From: Streptomyces sp. CC0208
GTDB lineage: Bacteria; Actinomycetota; Actinomycetes; Streptomycetales; Streptomycetaceae
NCBI RefSeq assembly: GCF_003443735.1
Contig: NZ_CP031969.1
Coordinates: 8,618,001-8,682,000 of the forward strand
DNA length: 64,000 nt
Direction: 5' to 3'
Every line of letters begins with the position of its first letter. Position 1 is the stretch's first letter. This document shows, one piece after another, positions 56,012 to 64,000 of the stretch. The notes under the pieces are model-generated. The model worked only from the letters and a program-made list of their open reading frames with translations, ran no database searches and was not told the origin of the DNA. A program made the position numbers and the translations under genes.

Positions 56012-57860
56012 GACATCCACCCTCTCGCCTTGTGTCCTTCACGCTACCGCGAGCGGGCGGGCCGCCAGGAGGTTCGGAGCCGGAGGGGAATCGGTCCGCC
56101 TTCAGGGACCGCTCCGGCGCAGTCGGCGTCACGGTGTGGCACAGCAGCAGGCAGACGTCGTCGTCCCGTTCGGAGTCGTACAGGAGGGGCTTGAGCAGGG
56201 CGTCCGCGGCCGCGTCCAGGTCCTGTTCCAGCTCCGGGGTGTTCAACGCCTCCAGGGCGCGGGCCAGGCGACCGATGCCCGGGTCGATACCCTGCCCCCG
56301 GCGTTCGACCAGGCCGTCGGTGTACAGCACGAGGGACGAGCCGGGAGGCAGGTCGGCCCGGTGATCCTTGTACACGTAGGGCAGCGGGATGCCCAGCATC
56401 ACGCCGGGCTTGGCCTCCAGCACCCGTACGGTCCCGTCGGCGCCGCGCACGACGGCGGGCGGGTGGCCGGCCGAGGCCCAGACCACCTCCGGCTCGCCCG
56501 GCCGGAAGCGGGCGATCAGCGCGGTGGCGTACAGGTCCGGCTGGAGGTGGCCGAGCATGCGGTGCAGCCGCGTGAGGATCTCGCCGGGGGTGGCGTTCTC
56601 GACGGCGTAGGCGCGCAGGGCTGTGCGCAACTGACCCATGACGACGGCGGCGTGCAGTCCGTGGCCGGTGACATCCCCTATGACGGCCAGCAGGCTGCCG
56701 TCGGGCTGGAGGAAGGCGTCGTACCAGTCGCCGCCGATGTTCATGCCCCAGGTGGCGGGAAGGTACCGCGCGGCGAGCAGCAGACCCGGCGGGGTGGGCA
56801 GGTCGGTGAGCTGGGCCCGCTGGAGGGCTTCGGCGGTGTTGCGGGACTGCTGGTATCGGTGGGCGTGGTCCAGCGCGACGCCGACGCGGCGGGCCAGCTC
56901 GACCAGCATCACGGAGGTGTCCTCGTCGAAGCGGGGGCCAGGCGCGGTCAGGGTGAGGACGCCCAGCAGGCGCTGCGCGACGAGGGGGATGGCCAGCAGC
57001 GGCCGCTCGGGGGACAGGGCGGAGGGCGGGAGGTCGTCGACGCCGGGCAGGGCGCCGGGGTGGGCGGCGGCGTGCTGGGGGCGCCCCGTGCGGGCGGCGG
57101 CCACGGCGGCGGCCGAGTGCTCCCGGACGCGCTGCGCGCGCTCGTCGTCGTGGTCCTCGTACTCCTCCTCGTCGAAGAGCCAGACGTCGAGACGCTCCGC
57201 GTACTCCGGCACCAGCATGTCGGAGAGGCGGCGCAGGATGGCCGTATGGCTGAGGGACGATGTGATGGCGGCGCTCGCGTCACCGAGAAAGGTCAGCAGG
57301 CGCCGGGCCCGCTCCGTCGCGGCGCGTGCGGTCCGCTCGGCTTCGAGGAGCTCGCGCTGGGCGCGGGCCCCGGCCTCCAGGTCGGCGTGCAGCGCCAGAA
57401 CGCCCTGGTTGGTGTGGTGCAGTTCCTCCCGGTGCAGCCGGACCAGGTCTTCCTGCTCGTCGAGGAGGCTCAGCACCGCCGCGGTGTTCTCGTCCGCGGC
57501 CAGCAGGGCCTGCGGCAGCGAGGTCGCGGCTCGGCGACTCTTCCGGGCCGGCTGGTGCGGCAGGGAGCAGGTGAGCAAGGGTGTTTCGTCCTGCGCGCCC
57601 GGCTCGCGGTCGCCGACCGGGCGCAGCGTCACCTCGAGACGGGCGGGCTGCTCGGTGGCGGACTGCCGGACGTGGAGCCGGAGTTCCCACTCACCGCCGC
57701 GGCTGAGGCAGTGGCGCAGGCGTGCCGTCAGCGACGTTAGGAAGCGGACCCGCTCCAGCGTCGGCGTCCCGCCGTCCGTGGCGACATGGTCGACGGCTGC
57801 ACGGGCCCGGGCGGCATCGGCGACCGACGCGATCTTCCAGACGTCAGGGGGTGCGGTCAT
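55998..57860 (-). CDS. GAF-PP2C (RsbU-like) phosphatase
   Basis: 620 residues from ATG 57860. The N-terminal ~90 residues (SVADAARARAAVDHVATDGG, ARLRHCLSRGGEWELRLHV) look like a GHKL-type half-domain without a clear N-box. A coiled coil (~130-210) and a GAF domain (~225-370) follow. The SpoIIE PP2C domain has NIGGDWYDAF, IGDVTGHGLHAA, LVLYTDGLVERRG and RDDDVCLLL, all metal ligands intact. It overlaps genes on both sides, so it is embedded in the stressosome operon and is a likely output phosphatase. Confidence 0.9.
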   Translation of the reverse strand: MTAPPDVWKIASVADAARARAAVDHVATDGGTPTLERVRFLTSLTARLRHCLSRGGEWELRLHVRQSATEQPARLEVTLRPVGDREPGAQDETPLLTCSLPHQPARKSRRAATSLPQALLAADENTAAVLSLLDEQEDLVRLHREELHHTNQGVLALHADLEAGARAQRELLEAERTARAATERARRLLTFLGDASAAITSSLSHTAILRRLSDMLVPEYAERLDVWLFDEEEYEDHDDERAQRVREHSAAAVAAARTGRPQHAAAHPGALPGVDDLPPSALSPERPLLAIPLVAQRLLGVLTLTAPGPRFDEDTSVMLVELARRVGVALDHAHRYQQSRNTAEALQRAQLTDLPTPPGLLLAARYLPATWGMNIGGDWYDAFLQPDGSLLAVIGDVTGHGLHAAVVMGQLRTALRAYAVENATPGEILTRLHRMLGHLQPDLYATALIARFRPGEPEVVWASAGHPPAVVRGADGTVRVLEAKPGVMLGIPLPYVYKDHRADLPPGSSLVLYTDGLVERRGQGIDPGIGRLARALEALNTPELEQDLDAAADALLKPLLYDSERDDDVCLLLCHTVTPTAPERSLKADRFPSGSEPPGGPPARGSVKDTRREGGCRESL

Positions 57861-58929
57861 GCGGGTCCGTCCGGGGTTCAGGGGCCAGTACGGCCACGCA
57901 GGCGTCGTCACGCAGAGGCCGGGCGGCGCTGCCGGCGTCCCTGAGGACGACCGCGGCCACCACGGCGGGGTCATGGGCGCCGAACAAGGGGTCGCCGGGG
58001 GGTACCCAGCGGCTGGGGAGCCCGTCGCTGTGCAGGACGAGCAGACTGTCCGGCGTCCAGGTGTTCTCGCGCAGGGGCACGGAGGCGGGGAAATGGGCGC
58101 CGACGATGCCCGGGTGGGAGATGAGGGGATGCCACGCGCCGCCGGTGCGCAGCCTGGCGCCGATGTTGCCGACCCCGGCGAACGAGACCTTTTCGGTGCC
58201 CTCGTCGAGCTGGGCGACACCGACGGCCGCGCCGCGCGTGGCCCGCAGTGCGGTGTGCAGCCGCCGCAGGATCTCGGCCGGCGGCAGCTCGGCGCATCGG
58301 CGCAGTTCCTCCACGGCGGCTGTGGACGCGTCGGCCGCCTTGTCCCCGTGGCCGAGCCCGTCCACCAGCATCAGCGTGACGCGTGGACCGGAGCGCACCC
58401 AGGTGAAGGCGTCTCCGGAGTGCTCGGCATGGGCGAGGGAGCTGGTGATGCCGCCGGCCCGGGTCCCCGTACGGGAACGCACCTCCCGGGGGCGCGGTCC
58501 GCCCGGTGCTCTCGCCGGGGTGATGCGTGCCACCGCGACGGTGCCCTGACCCGGTCTGCTGTGCACGTCGAACTCGCTGGAGATGCGCCGGCAGGTGCCC
58601 AGGCCCGCACCGAGGGAGGAGGAGGCGGTCGTGTGACCGTCCCGCATCGCCGCGGGGACGTTGTCGATGCCCGGTCCGTGATCGAGCGAGGTGATCTGCA
58701 CACAGGGCACGTCCTCGGCGAACGTGTCGGAGAGGGCGGCCAGGTTGACGAGGACACGGCCGCCCCCGGCGTGCTTGACGAGGTTGGTGCCCAACTCGGT
58801 GGCCACCAGCGCCGCGACGGCTGTGGCATGTGCGTCCAGCCCCGCTCGGGCGCAGGCGGCTTCGGCGGCGACACGTACGTCCCGGACGCGGGTGCTGTCC
58901 TGGACCGGGATGTCCCACACCCTGCTCAC
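57844..58929 (-). CDS. fused HATPase (RsbT-like) and PP2C (RsbX-like) protein
   Basis: 361 residues. Residues 1-140 are an RsbT/RsbW-type GHKL kinase domain: VATELGTNLVKHAGGG (N-box), SLDHGPGID, GAGLGTCRRI. Residues ~150-355 are a short PP2C domain of the RsbX type: LMLVDGLGHGDKAADAS, LVLHSDGLPSRW, LRDDACVAVL. In Bacillus, RsbT and RsbX are separate stressosome enzymes that phosphorylate and dephosphorylate RsbR/RsbS. Here both activities are joined. It overlaps rsbT upstream by ATGA. Confidence 0.9.
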   Translation of the reverse strand: MSRVWDIPVQDSTRVRDVRVAAEAACARAGLDAHATAVAALVATELGTNLVKHAGGGRVLVNLAALSDTFAEDVPCVQITSLDHGPGIDNVPAAMRDGHTTASSSLGAGLGTCRRISSEFDVHSRPGQGTVAVARITPARAPGGPRPREVRSRTGTRAGGITSSLAHAEHSGDAFTWVRSGPRVTLMLVDGLGHGDKAADASTAAVEELRRCAELPPAEILRRLHTALRATRGAAVGVAQLDEGTEKVSFAGVGNIGARLRTGGAWHPLISHPGIVGAHFPASVPLRENTWTPDSLLVLHSDGLPSRWVPPGDPLFGAHDPAVVAAVVLRDAGSAARPLRDDACVAVLAPEPRTDPHDRTP

Positions 58930-59369
58930 GGCGCACCCGTACGGGGCGCGGGCAGGCCGGAGACCCAGTCGGTGACGGTGACGGTGGTGCCCTGGCCGGG
59001 GCGGGTGTCGAGAGTGAACTCCTTGACGAGCCGCTTGGCCCCGCTCAGCCCCATGCCCAGGCCGTTTCCGGTGGTGTAACCGTCGGTCATGGCGAGTTCG
59101 ACGTCCCGGATGCCGGGGCCCGCGTCGACGAAGGACAGTCGCAGTCCGTGGTGGGCGCCCTCCGTCAGCACCGTCATCTCCATGTGTCCGCCGCCGCCGT
59201 GGACGAGGGCGTTGCGCGCCAGTTCACTGGCCGCGGTCACCAGCTTCGTCTGCTGGACCAGGTTGAATCCGAGACCGGCAGCGGTCTGGCGCACTTGTTG
59301 GCGTACCCAGGCCAGGTCGGCGTCCGAGCCGATGGGCAGGCGCGTGGTCGAGGCGCTGGGGGCATGCAT
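58926..59369 (-). CDS. rsbT: RsbT-like serine/threonine kinase
   Basis: 147 residues. VTAASELARNALVHGGG is the N-box, FVDAGPGI the G1 box and GNGLGMGLSGAKRLVKEF the G2 region typical of RsbT switch kinases. It begins directly after the rsbS stop. In the stressosome model it phosphorylates RsbR and RsbS and is then released to activate a phosphatase such as the GAF-PP2C protein encoded downstream. Confidence 0.92.
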   Translation of the reverse strand: MHAPSASTTRLPIGSDADLAWVRQQVRQTAAGLGFNLVQQTKLVTAASELARNALVHGGGGHMEMTVLTEGAHHGLRLSFVDAGPGIRDVELAMTDGYTTGNGLGMGLSGAKRLVKEFTLDTRPGQGTTVTVTDWVSGLPAPRTGAP

Positions 59370-59795
59370 TCATGCACCCTCTTCCAGGTGTGCGGTCGGA
59401 GCAGCCGAGGTCGCGCGGCCCAGCAGGGACAGGGCACTCTCGACGTTCAGCGCCGTCCCCAGGCCGGGCAGGGTGAGACCCATCTCGACGAGGGTGATGG
59501 CGACGGCCGGACGCATGCCGGCCAGTACGGTCCGCGCGGCCAGCAGGCGCGAGCTCGCGGCGATCTCGGCCAGGACGCGCCCGAGGAAGGAGTCGACGAT
59601 CTCCACGCCGGAGATGTCGATCACGACACCGTTCACCGGCGTGGCACTGGAGGCGATCCGCTGGGCGATGTCGTGCTGCAGCTGTTCGGCCGCGCCGTCG
59701 TGCAGCTCGCCCTGCAGCGTGACCAGCAGGACGTCTCCCAGCGCCAGGACCGGCACCGGGCCCGGGCCGGAGTGCGGGGCGACGAAGCCGGTCAC
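59370..59795 (-). CDS. rsbS: RsbS-like STAS stressosome protein
   Basis: 141 residues from GTG 59795, overlapping the rsbR stop by GTGA. VPVLALGDVLLVTLQGELHD and VVIDISGVEIVDSFLGRVLA match RsbS, with the phosphorylatable Ser of VDSF. There is no N-terminal globin-like domain, as expected for RsbS rather than RsbR. It forms the stressosome core that sequesters RsbT. Confidence 0.92.
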   Translation of the reverse strand: MTGFVAPHSGPGPVPVLALGDVLLVTLQGELHDGAAEQLQHDIAQRIASSATPVNGVVIDISGVEIVDSFLGRVLAEIAASSRLLAARTVLAGMRPAVAITLVEMGLTLPGLGTALNVESALSLLGRATSAAPTAHLEEGA

Positions 59796-60688
59796 CGCGG
59801 ACTCGCTCCCGTCGCCGGGCGTGCGGAGACGACGATGCCCTGCTGGGTGAGGGCGTACGCCAACGCGTCGGCGAGGCCGGCCCGCGTGATGATCGATCCG
59901 AGGTCGATACCGAGGTGGACGATGGTCTGCGCGATGGCGGGACGGATGCCGGAGACGATGCACTCCGCGCCCATCAGCCGGGCCGCGGCGACCGTCTTCA
60001 TCAGATGCTGGGCCACGAGCGAGTCCACGGTCGGCACGCCGGTGATGTCGAGGATCGCGTAGGCGGCCCGCTGGTCCACGATGGCCTCCAGCAGGCTCTC
60101 CATCACGACCTGGCTGCGGGCGCTGTCCAGCGTTCCTATCAGCGGTACGGCGACCACGCCGTCCCACAGCTTGATGACCGGGGTGGCCACCTCCAGCAGC
60201 TGCTGACGCTGGCGCTCGATGAGCTCCTCGCCCGCGCTCACCGTCGTCTCCATGATCACCAGGCGGAGTGTGGCCGTCAGGACCGCCAGCGCCTGCCCGC
60301 ACGCGTGTGCCCGCACGCCGTCGGCGTCCTGGAACTCGGTCCGCAGCAGTGCGGTCATCGGTTCGCGCAGATCCGCGACCTCGCCGGCGATCTGCACGGG
60401 TGTGAACCCGGCCCGGGCCCGAGCCGCGGCCATCCGGCCGAGCTGGTCCCGCACGGCGTCGAAACCCGGAGCGTCGACATCCTCCAGCCGTCCGGAGCGG
60501 GCCACGTCGGCCAGGGCGTCCACGACGGATTTGCCCGCCTCGACCGCCTCGTCCCGGGAGACGGTGAAGACGGTGCGGAACAGGGCGGCGTCCGCCCAGC
60601 GCTGGGCGATCTGCTCACGGCGCCGCTCCAGGAAGGCACCCAGCTCCTTCGCTGTGTCGGGGGCCGTGTCGTGCTCCGCCACCTGCAT
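59792..60688 (-). CDS. rsbR: RsbR-like stressosome sensor protein
   Basis: 298 residues. The N-terminal ~150 residues are a helical sensor domain of non-haem-globin or related type. The C-terminal STAS domain has LLEVATPVIKLWDGVVAVPL, LIGTLDSARSQVVMESLLEA and ILDITGVPTVDSLVAQHLMK, where the two conserved Thr/Ser phosphorylation positions of RsbR can be placed. It is the first gene of the stressosome operon. A 27-bp palindrome lies 44-70 bp upstream of its start. Confidence 0.92.
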   Translation of the reverse strand: MQVAEHDTAPDTAKELGAFLERRREQIAQRWADAALFRTVFTVSRDEAVEAGKSVVDALADVARSGRLEDVDAPGFDAVRDQLGRMAAARARAGFTPVQIAGEVADLREPMTALLRTEFQDADGVRAHACGQALAVLTATLRLVIMETTVSAGEELIERQRQQLLEVATPVIKLWDGVVAVPLIGTLDSARSQVVMESLLEAIVDQRAAYAILDITGVPTVDSLVAQHLMKTVAAARLMGAECIVSGIRPAIAQTIVHLGIDLGSIITRAGLADALAYALTQQGIVVSARPATGASPR

Positions 60689-60731
60689 CGTCTCCCTGTC
60701 TGCGAGGCCGTTCGGCCCGTCGAGCGGTCAG

Positions 60732-60760
60732 GCCATGCAGCAATTATTGCCGCATGGCAA
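60732..60760. promoter_or_regulatory. palindromic operator candidate upstream of rsbR
   Basis: GCCATGCAGCAAT (60732-60744) and ATTGCCGCATGGC (60746-60758) are inverted repeats matching at 12 of 13 positions around a central T. Overlapping it, TTGCC-GCAT-GGCAA (60747-60760) is a perfect dyad of the type bound by MarR proteins. A related site lies at 62757. The nearby marR genes are candidate sources of the binding protein. Confidence 0.6.
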
Positions 60761-60826
60761 ACGTTAACGCGTGCGGGTACGCCGGACAACAATGCCCCTG
60801 CTGCCGCCGCCTGGCGGACTCGCGGA

Positions 60827-61999
60827 TCAGTCCGACGGTCGCCTGCCGTGCCAGTCCAGACACACGATCAGCGCGTCGTCGTCCGGCATCGCCTCGCCGC
60901 GGTGGCCGGTCAGCTCCCGCAGGACGGCGCGCGGCACCTCCGCGGCGGGCAGCAGACGGGTGGAGTGGATGGCCCGGGCGAGAGCCTCTTCCCCGTACGC
61001 CTCGCCCCTGGGCGAGGCCACGGCGTGGACTCCGTCGCTGACGAAGATGAGCCGGTCACCGGGCTCGGCCTGGAAGTCCTGCGCGATGTAGTCGGTCTCC
61101 TCGAACATCCCCAGCGGAAGCTGGGCGTCGAAGGCGACCCGTTCCACGCTGCCGCCGCGCAGCCGCAGCAGCTGGGGGGAGCCGGCGTCCACGACGCTCG
61201 CCCGGCCGGTGGCCAGGTCGAAGTCGAACATGAGGACGGACAAGTAGTAGTGCCCCCGGTAGTGGGCGTAGACCGCCTGATCGGCCAGGGCCGCCTGGTC
61301 GGCGAGGGACAGTCCGGCGCGCCGGGCGTTGCGCAGGGCGTTGATGGCCAGGTTCGTCAGCAGCGACGCCTCTATGCCCTCGCCCATGCCGTTGGTGACG
61401 TACAGCATCAGGTGGTCGGCGGTCGCGGACCAGTCGAAGTTGTCGCCGAAGATCGCGTAGGCCGGCTCCAGCTGGGCCCCCAGCTCGTACTCGGGGCGGG
61501 AGCAGGCGCGGCCGGGCAGCAGTTGCCACTGCATCTCGGCGGCCAGGGTCAGCCGGTCCTTGCGCCGCGCCTGGAGGTACAGGTCCGTGTCGCGTTCCGC
61601 CACGACCAGCTCGTGCCCCAGTACGCCGGCGACGTCGGCCAGTTCGGACTCCCACCGCTGCGTGGCGTCGACGTCGGACAGGGTCACGGACAGCACGCCA
61701 AGCCGGTCGCCGCGCACACTGACCGGCAGATGCAGACGTGTTCGCCCGCCGGGCCCCTTCTCCCGGTACGGCTTCTGCGAACCGAAGGCCCGGCCGGCCG
61801 GGCTGCTGTGCACCGACACCGGCTCCAGCGTGTGCGGCAGCACCGACACCGGCTGGAGCACGCGCAGGCTGTAGTCGGCCATGAACAGCTCGACGTCCTC
61901 CGCGCCGTACTCCTCGATCACTACGGCGCGGATGGCGTCGAGCAACTCGTGGGGGGCCGCTGTGCGCAGAGCGCGTTCAGCGGCCAGAAATCTCTTCAT
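60827..61999 (-). CDS. SpoIIE-type PP2C-like protein with Asp-to-Asn change (paralogue B)
   Basis: 390 residues from ATG 61999; an upstream in-frame extension to 62044 is possible. Same architecture as 54833-56011: a GAF-like sensor (FMADYSLRVLQPVSVLPHTL) and a PP2C domain with EMQWQLLPGRAC, FGDNFDWSA, RNARRAGLSLADQAALADQA and LPLGMFEETDY. Where paralogue A has ITDGMGQG this protein has VTNGMGEG, replacing a metal-ligand Asp by Asn; the terminal acidic motif DDDALIVCLDW is intact. Activity may be altered or lost. Divergent from a marR gene. Confidence 0.85.
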   Translation of the reverse strand: MKRFLAAERALRTAAPHELLDAIRAVVIEEYGAEDVELFMADYSLRVLQPVSVLPHTLEPVSVHSSPAGRAFGSQKPYREKGPGGRTRLHLPVSVRGDRLGVLSVTLSDVDATQRWESELADVAGVLGHELVVAERDTDLYLQARRKDRLTLAAEMQWQLLPGRACSRPEYELGAQLEPAYAIFGDNFDWSATADHLMLYVTNGMGEGIEASLLTNLAINALRNARRAGLSLADQAALADQAVYAHYRGHYYLSVLMFDFDLATGRASVVDAGSPQLLRLRGGSVERVAFDAQLPLGMFEETDYIAQDFQAEPGDRLIFVSDGVHAVASPRGEAYGEEALARAIHSTRLLPAAEVPRAVLRELTGHRGEAMPDDDALIVCLDWHGRRPSD

Positions 62000-62083
62000 G
62001 ATGGAAAAACACCTGTCCTTCACCGGACGACGTACGGGTCCCACTCACTGGGCCGCTCGGTGCGACCGTTGCGGTCCTGTGTG

Positions 62084-62108
62084 GTCAGCGCGCGCCTAGT
62101 ACGCTGAC
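62084..62108. promoter_or_regulatory. inverted repeat between paralogue B and marR
   Basis: GTCAGCG (62084-62090) and CGCTGAC (62102-62108) are perfect 7-bp arms separated by 11 bp, in the 133-bp divergent intergenic region and 24 bp before the marR GTG. Spacing of one to two helical turns fits a dimeric regulator, plausibly the MarR protein acting on both genes. Confidence 0.5.
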
Positions 62109-62132
62109 AGGCACCCCAGTGCCTGCGAGAGT

Positions 62133-62618
62133 GTGATCGTGACTGCCTTCCGCCGCCGCTCAGAGCCTGATGAGGTGGCCCGCGTGACCACCACGGCCGT
62201 CGAGCTGCTGGAGGTCGTGTGGGGCCGGGCCTCGACCGCGCCCACCTCCGCGTCGCAGCTTCGGGTGCTGCACATCCTCGAGCACCACGACGGCATCAAC
62301 CTGCGCACCCTCGCCGAGTGCCTGGCCTCGACCCCGCCGTCCACGAGTCGGCTGTGCGACCGGCTGGTGGCGGCCGGGTTCGTCGACCGGGCCGTGAGCG
62401 AGGAGAACAGACGTGAGGTGCGGCTGCACCTCAGTGGCCCGGGGCGCGCGTTCCTCGTCGACCTGCGCGCCCGCAGGGAGAGGGAGTTGCAGACCGTGCT
62501 GGCGGACATGCCTGCCGCCAAGCGGGTCGCGCTGCTGGAAGGGCTCGAAGCGTTCTGCGCCGCCGCGGCGGAACAGCCGCACGGCGACGCGGCGGGCTCC
62601 GGCAGCCGGACCGCCTGA
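62133..62618 (+). CDS. MarR-family transcriptional regulator (second paralogue)
   Basis: 161 residues from GTG 62133. Winged-helix core: TSASQLRVLHILEHHDGINL, RTLAECLASTPPSTSRLCDR, then FVDRAVSEENRREVRLHLSG. Clear paralogue of the protein at 54321-54824 (shared P-x-T/S-x-SRLCDRL, RREV). Each of the two is next to one of two paralogous PP2C genes, so a marR/PP2C unit has been duplicated. The divergent intergenic region has a candidate operator. Confidence 0.88.
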   Translation: MIVTAFRRRSEPDEVARVTTTAVELLEVVWGRASTAPTSASQLRVLHILEHHDGINLRTLAECLASTPPSTSRLCDRLVAAGFVDRAVSEENRREVRLHLSGPGRAFLVDLRARRERELQTVLADMPAAKRVALLEGLEAFCAAAAEQPHGDAAGSGSRTA

Positions 62619-62933
62619 GGCGCCGAGCGCACCGTCGACGTCTTCGTCACCTCTCGACACACGTGACCAGCACACGGAGTGGTCTCCGCCCACCGGAGCA
62701 TTCCAGGTCCTTCCCCATACGTCCGACACGGTTACTGTGTTGCTTGCCTGGCTTTTGTTGTCAAACGGCAACAGTGCGTCTGACGCCCTTACCTGAACTC
62801 GGTTACCCCGTCGCGCCGCGTTGTTCGGGGGGTGTGCCGTATGTCTCTCGATCGAGGGAAGCCGCGCATGTGCGGAGCCATCCGGGGAAAGAGGAAGGGA
62901 TTTCCGCTCGGACTCCGCTGTGCTGTCCACCTC
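62619..62933. other. intergenic region with MarR-type dyad
   Basis: No supportable gene; a 140-codon frame from 62663 lacks motifs and a ribosome site. GTTGTC-AAAC-GGCAAC (62757-62772) is an imperfect dyad matching the TTGyC-N4-GGCAA pattern seen upstream of rsbR. Since marR and the propeller gene converge here, the site may serve a small unannotated transcript or simply be a stray match. Confidence 0.4.
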
Positions 62934-64000
62934 TCAGCCGAAGCGCAGGATGCGCGGGGCGAAGGTGCCCTCGGGGCCGTCGGCGCGGCCGACCGACCAC
63001 ACCGTCTCCGTGCCCGGTACCGGCGCCGGCCGCAGCGTTCGGGAGTCGCCCTCTCCGGCCACCGCGGGTTCGCTGTACTCGGTGAACGACTGCCCGTTCC
63101 AGGCGAGGAAGTCCGGCCCGGGGACGAGGGGCGGGGTGCTGCCCGGCGGGCCCCACTTCTGCGAGCGGGCCACCGAGACCCAGGCCAGCGTGCCCGAGGG
63201 GGAGGCGGCCAGCGAACTGACCGAACCGAAGTCGGCGGGCACCGTCACCCGGCTCCACGTCTGTCCGTCGAAGCGGACCAGCAGCGGGGGAATCGGCCTC
63301 CCCGGGGGACCGCCGACGAACCCGGCCGTGCCGCCCGCCCACACCTCGGTCGGGGAGACCGCCAGCACACTGCCCACGGCGGACCGCGGGAAGCCGTCCA
63401 CGATCGTCTGCTGCCACGCCTGCCCGTCCCAGTGGGAGACGGCCGCACCCGAGTCGGTGGCGCCCGCGGCCCAGACGTCGTCGGCGGCCTTGACGTGCAG
63501 GCCGTACACCGATCCCGGCGGCACGGGCACGTCCTGCCAGCCGTTCCCGTCCCGGCGCAGCAGTACCTGGGCGCCGTCCCGCGACCCGATCAGCCAGGTC
63601 TCACCGCCTCCGGCAACGACCTGGGTCAGCGCCGCACCGGAGGGCGGCCGGCTCTCGGACCACGCGGTGCCGTCGAAGCGGAGCAGCCGGGTGCCGCCCG
63701 CCGCGTCGCGGCCAACCGCCCAGACCGCGGTGGGTGAGGTCGCCGCGACGGACAGCAGTTCCCCCTGCCAGCCGATCCCGGGCAGGCTCTGGGTGTGCCA
63801 CTCGGTTCCGTCCCAGCGCAGCACCAGCGGGAAGCCCGGCGCCTCGCGACCGACGGCGTCAACGCCCACCGCCCACGCCCGGTCCGGGCCGAACGCCACG
63901 GCCTCGTTGAGCGCTGCCTGGGGGCGCACCCGGTCCGGGACCGGAACGTGGTGCCAGGACAAGGGGTCCGTCGCGGCCCTCGCTGTCGTCAGGGCGGCGA
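62934..64000 (-). CDS. exported beta-propeller-like repeat protein (5' end outside window)
   Basis: At least 355 residues, running off the right edge. The first visible residues, AALTTARAATDPLSW, look like the end of a signal peptide, so the TTG at 63962 is not needed as a start. The remainder is a series of ~45-residue units such as LLRFDGTAWSESRPPS and VSHWDGQAWQQTIVDG alternating with PTAVWAVGRDAAGG and PTEVWAGGTAG. This is the W-D-G-x-x-W / V-W-A-x-G pattern of exported beta-propellers. Probably an extracellular carbohydrate- or protein-binding protein. Function unknown. Confidence 0.75.
   Translation of the reverse strand, partial: AALTTARAATDPLSWHHVPVPDRVRPQAALNEAVAFGPDRAWAVGVDAVGREAPGFPLVLRWDGTEWHTQSLPGIGWQGELLSVAATSPTAVWAVGRDAAGGTRLLRFDGTAWSESRPPSGAALTQVVAGGGETWLIGSRDGAQVLLRRDGNGWQDVPVPPGSVYGLHVKAADDVWAAGATDSGAAVSHWDGQAWQQTIVDGFPRSAVGSVLAVSPTEVWAGGTAGFVGGPPGRPIPPLLVRFDGQTWSRVTVPADFGSVSSLAASPSGTLAWVSVARSQKWGPPGSTPPLVPGPDFLAWNGQSFTEYSEPAVAGEGDSRTLRPAPVPGTETVWSVGRADGPEGTFAPRILRFG

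Overview
The window looks like a Streptomyces chromosome segment. It is very GC-rich with strong third-position GC bias, which produces many long shadow reading frames. GTG and TTG starts and ATGA/GTGA stop-start overlaps are common. Recognisable Streptomyces sets include an isorenieratene crt cluster, a rifampin phosphotransferase with its upstream palindrome, and many SpoIIE-type PP2C phosphatases with STAS and HATPase partners. I saw no tRNA, rRNA or CRISPR array.

Layout. 0-5 kb: a catalase remnant, a lipid kinase/PAP2 phosphatase pair, a coiled-coil winged-helix protein, a DUF2231-Rieske membrane protein and a DUF1360 protein. 4.8-10 kb: a GCS2-type ligase, a 36-codon ORF, an asparagine-synthetase-like amidotransferase and an S9 peptidase, tightly packed. 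10-20 kb: RecQ, then signalling proteins: an ANTAR/GAF/PAS/PP2C phosphatase, a seven-HAMP hybrid kinase, a STAS protein and a HATPase protein behind a SigB-like promoter. 20-25 kb: two SRPBCC proteins, an FAD oxidoreductase, a conserved hypothetical, a decayed SDR and an LAETG surface protein. 25.6-30 kb: an MMPL exporter with a NarL-type two-component system.

30.4-39.4 kb is a plastic region. It holds an intact zinc-type dehydrogenase/LysR divergent pair and a Tat-exported amidohydrolase/decarboxylase-like protein. Around these lie decayed IS5, IS1380 and IS3 transposases, a broken PucR-type regulator and a truncated nucleoside-diphosphate-sugar epimerase.

39.4-48.9 kb is an isorenieratene cluster with two divergent arms. 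Leftward: crtE-crtI-crtB plus a Rieske oxygenase-like gene, every junction an ATGA overlap. Rightward: an ECF-like sigma factor, then crtY, crtT and crtU. The intergenic region has 11-bp tandem repeats suggestive of a LitR/CarH-type operator. The crtT-crtU junction carries a 128-bp-period duplication that creates a small coupled ORF.

49-62.6 kb is a general-stress signalling block. An RsbQ-RsbP-like-STAS operon (energy-stress branch) is followed by rph and a MarR/PP2C pair. Then comes a leftward stressosome operon: RsbR, RsbS, RsbT, a HATPase-PP2C fusion and two more PP2C phosphatases. A second MarR/PP2C pair, paralogous to the first, lies on the far side. The window ends inside a secreted beta-propeller-like protein. 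Six PP2C-type phosphatases, four STAS-type proteins and two stand-alone HATPase proteins in one window suggest a SigB-like partner-switching network, but no SigB-like sigma factor gene is visible here.
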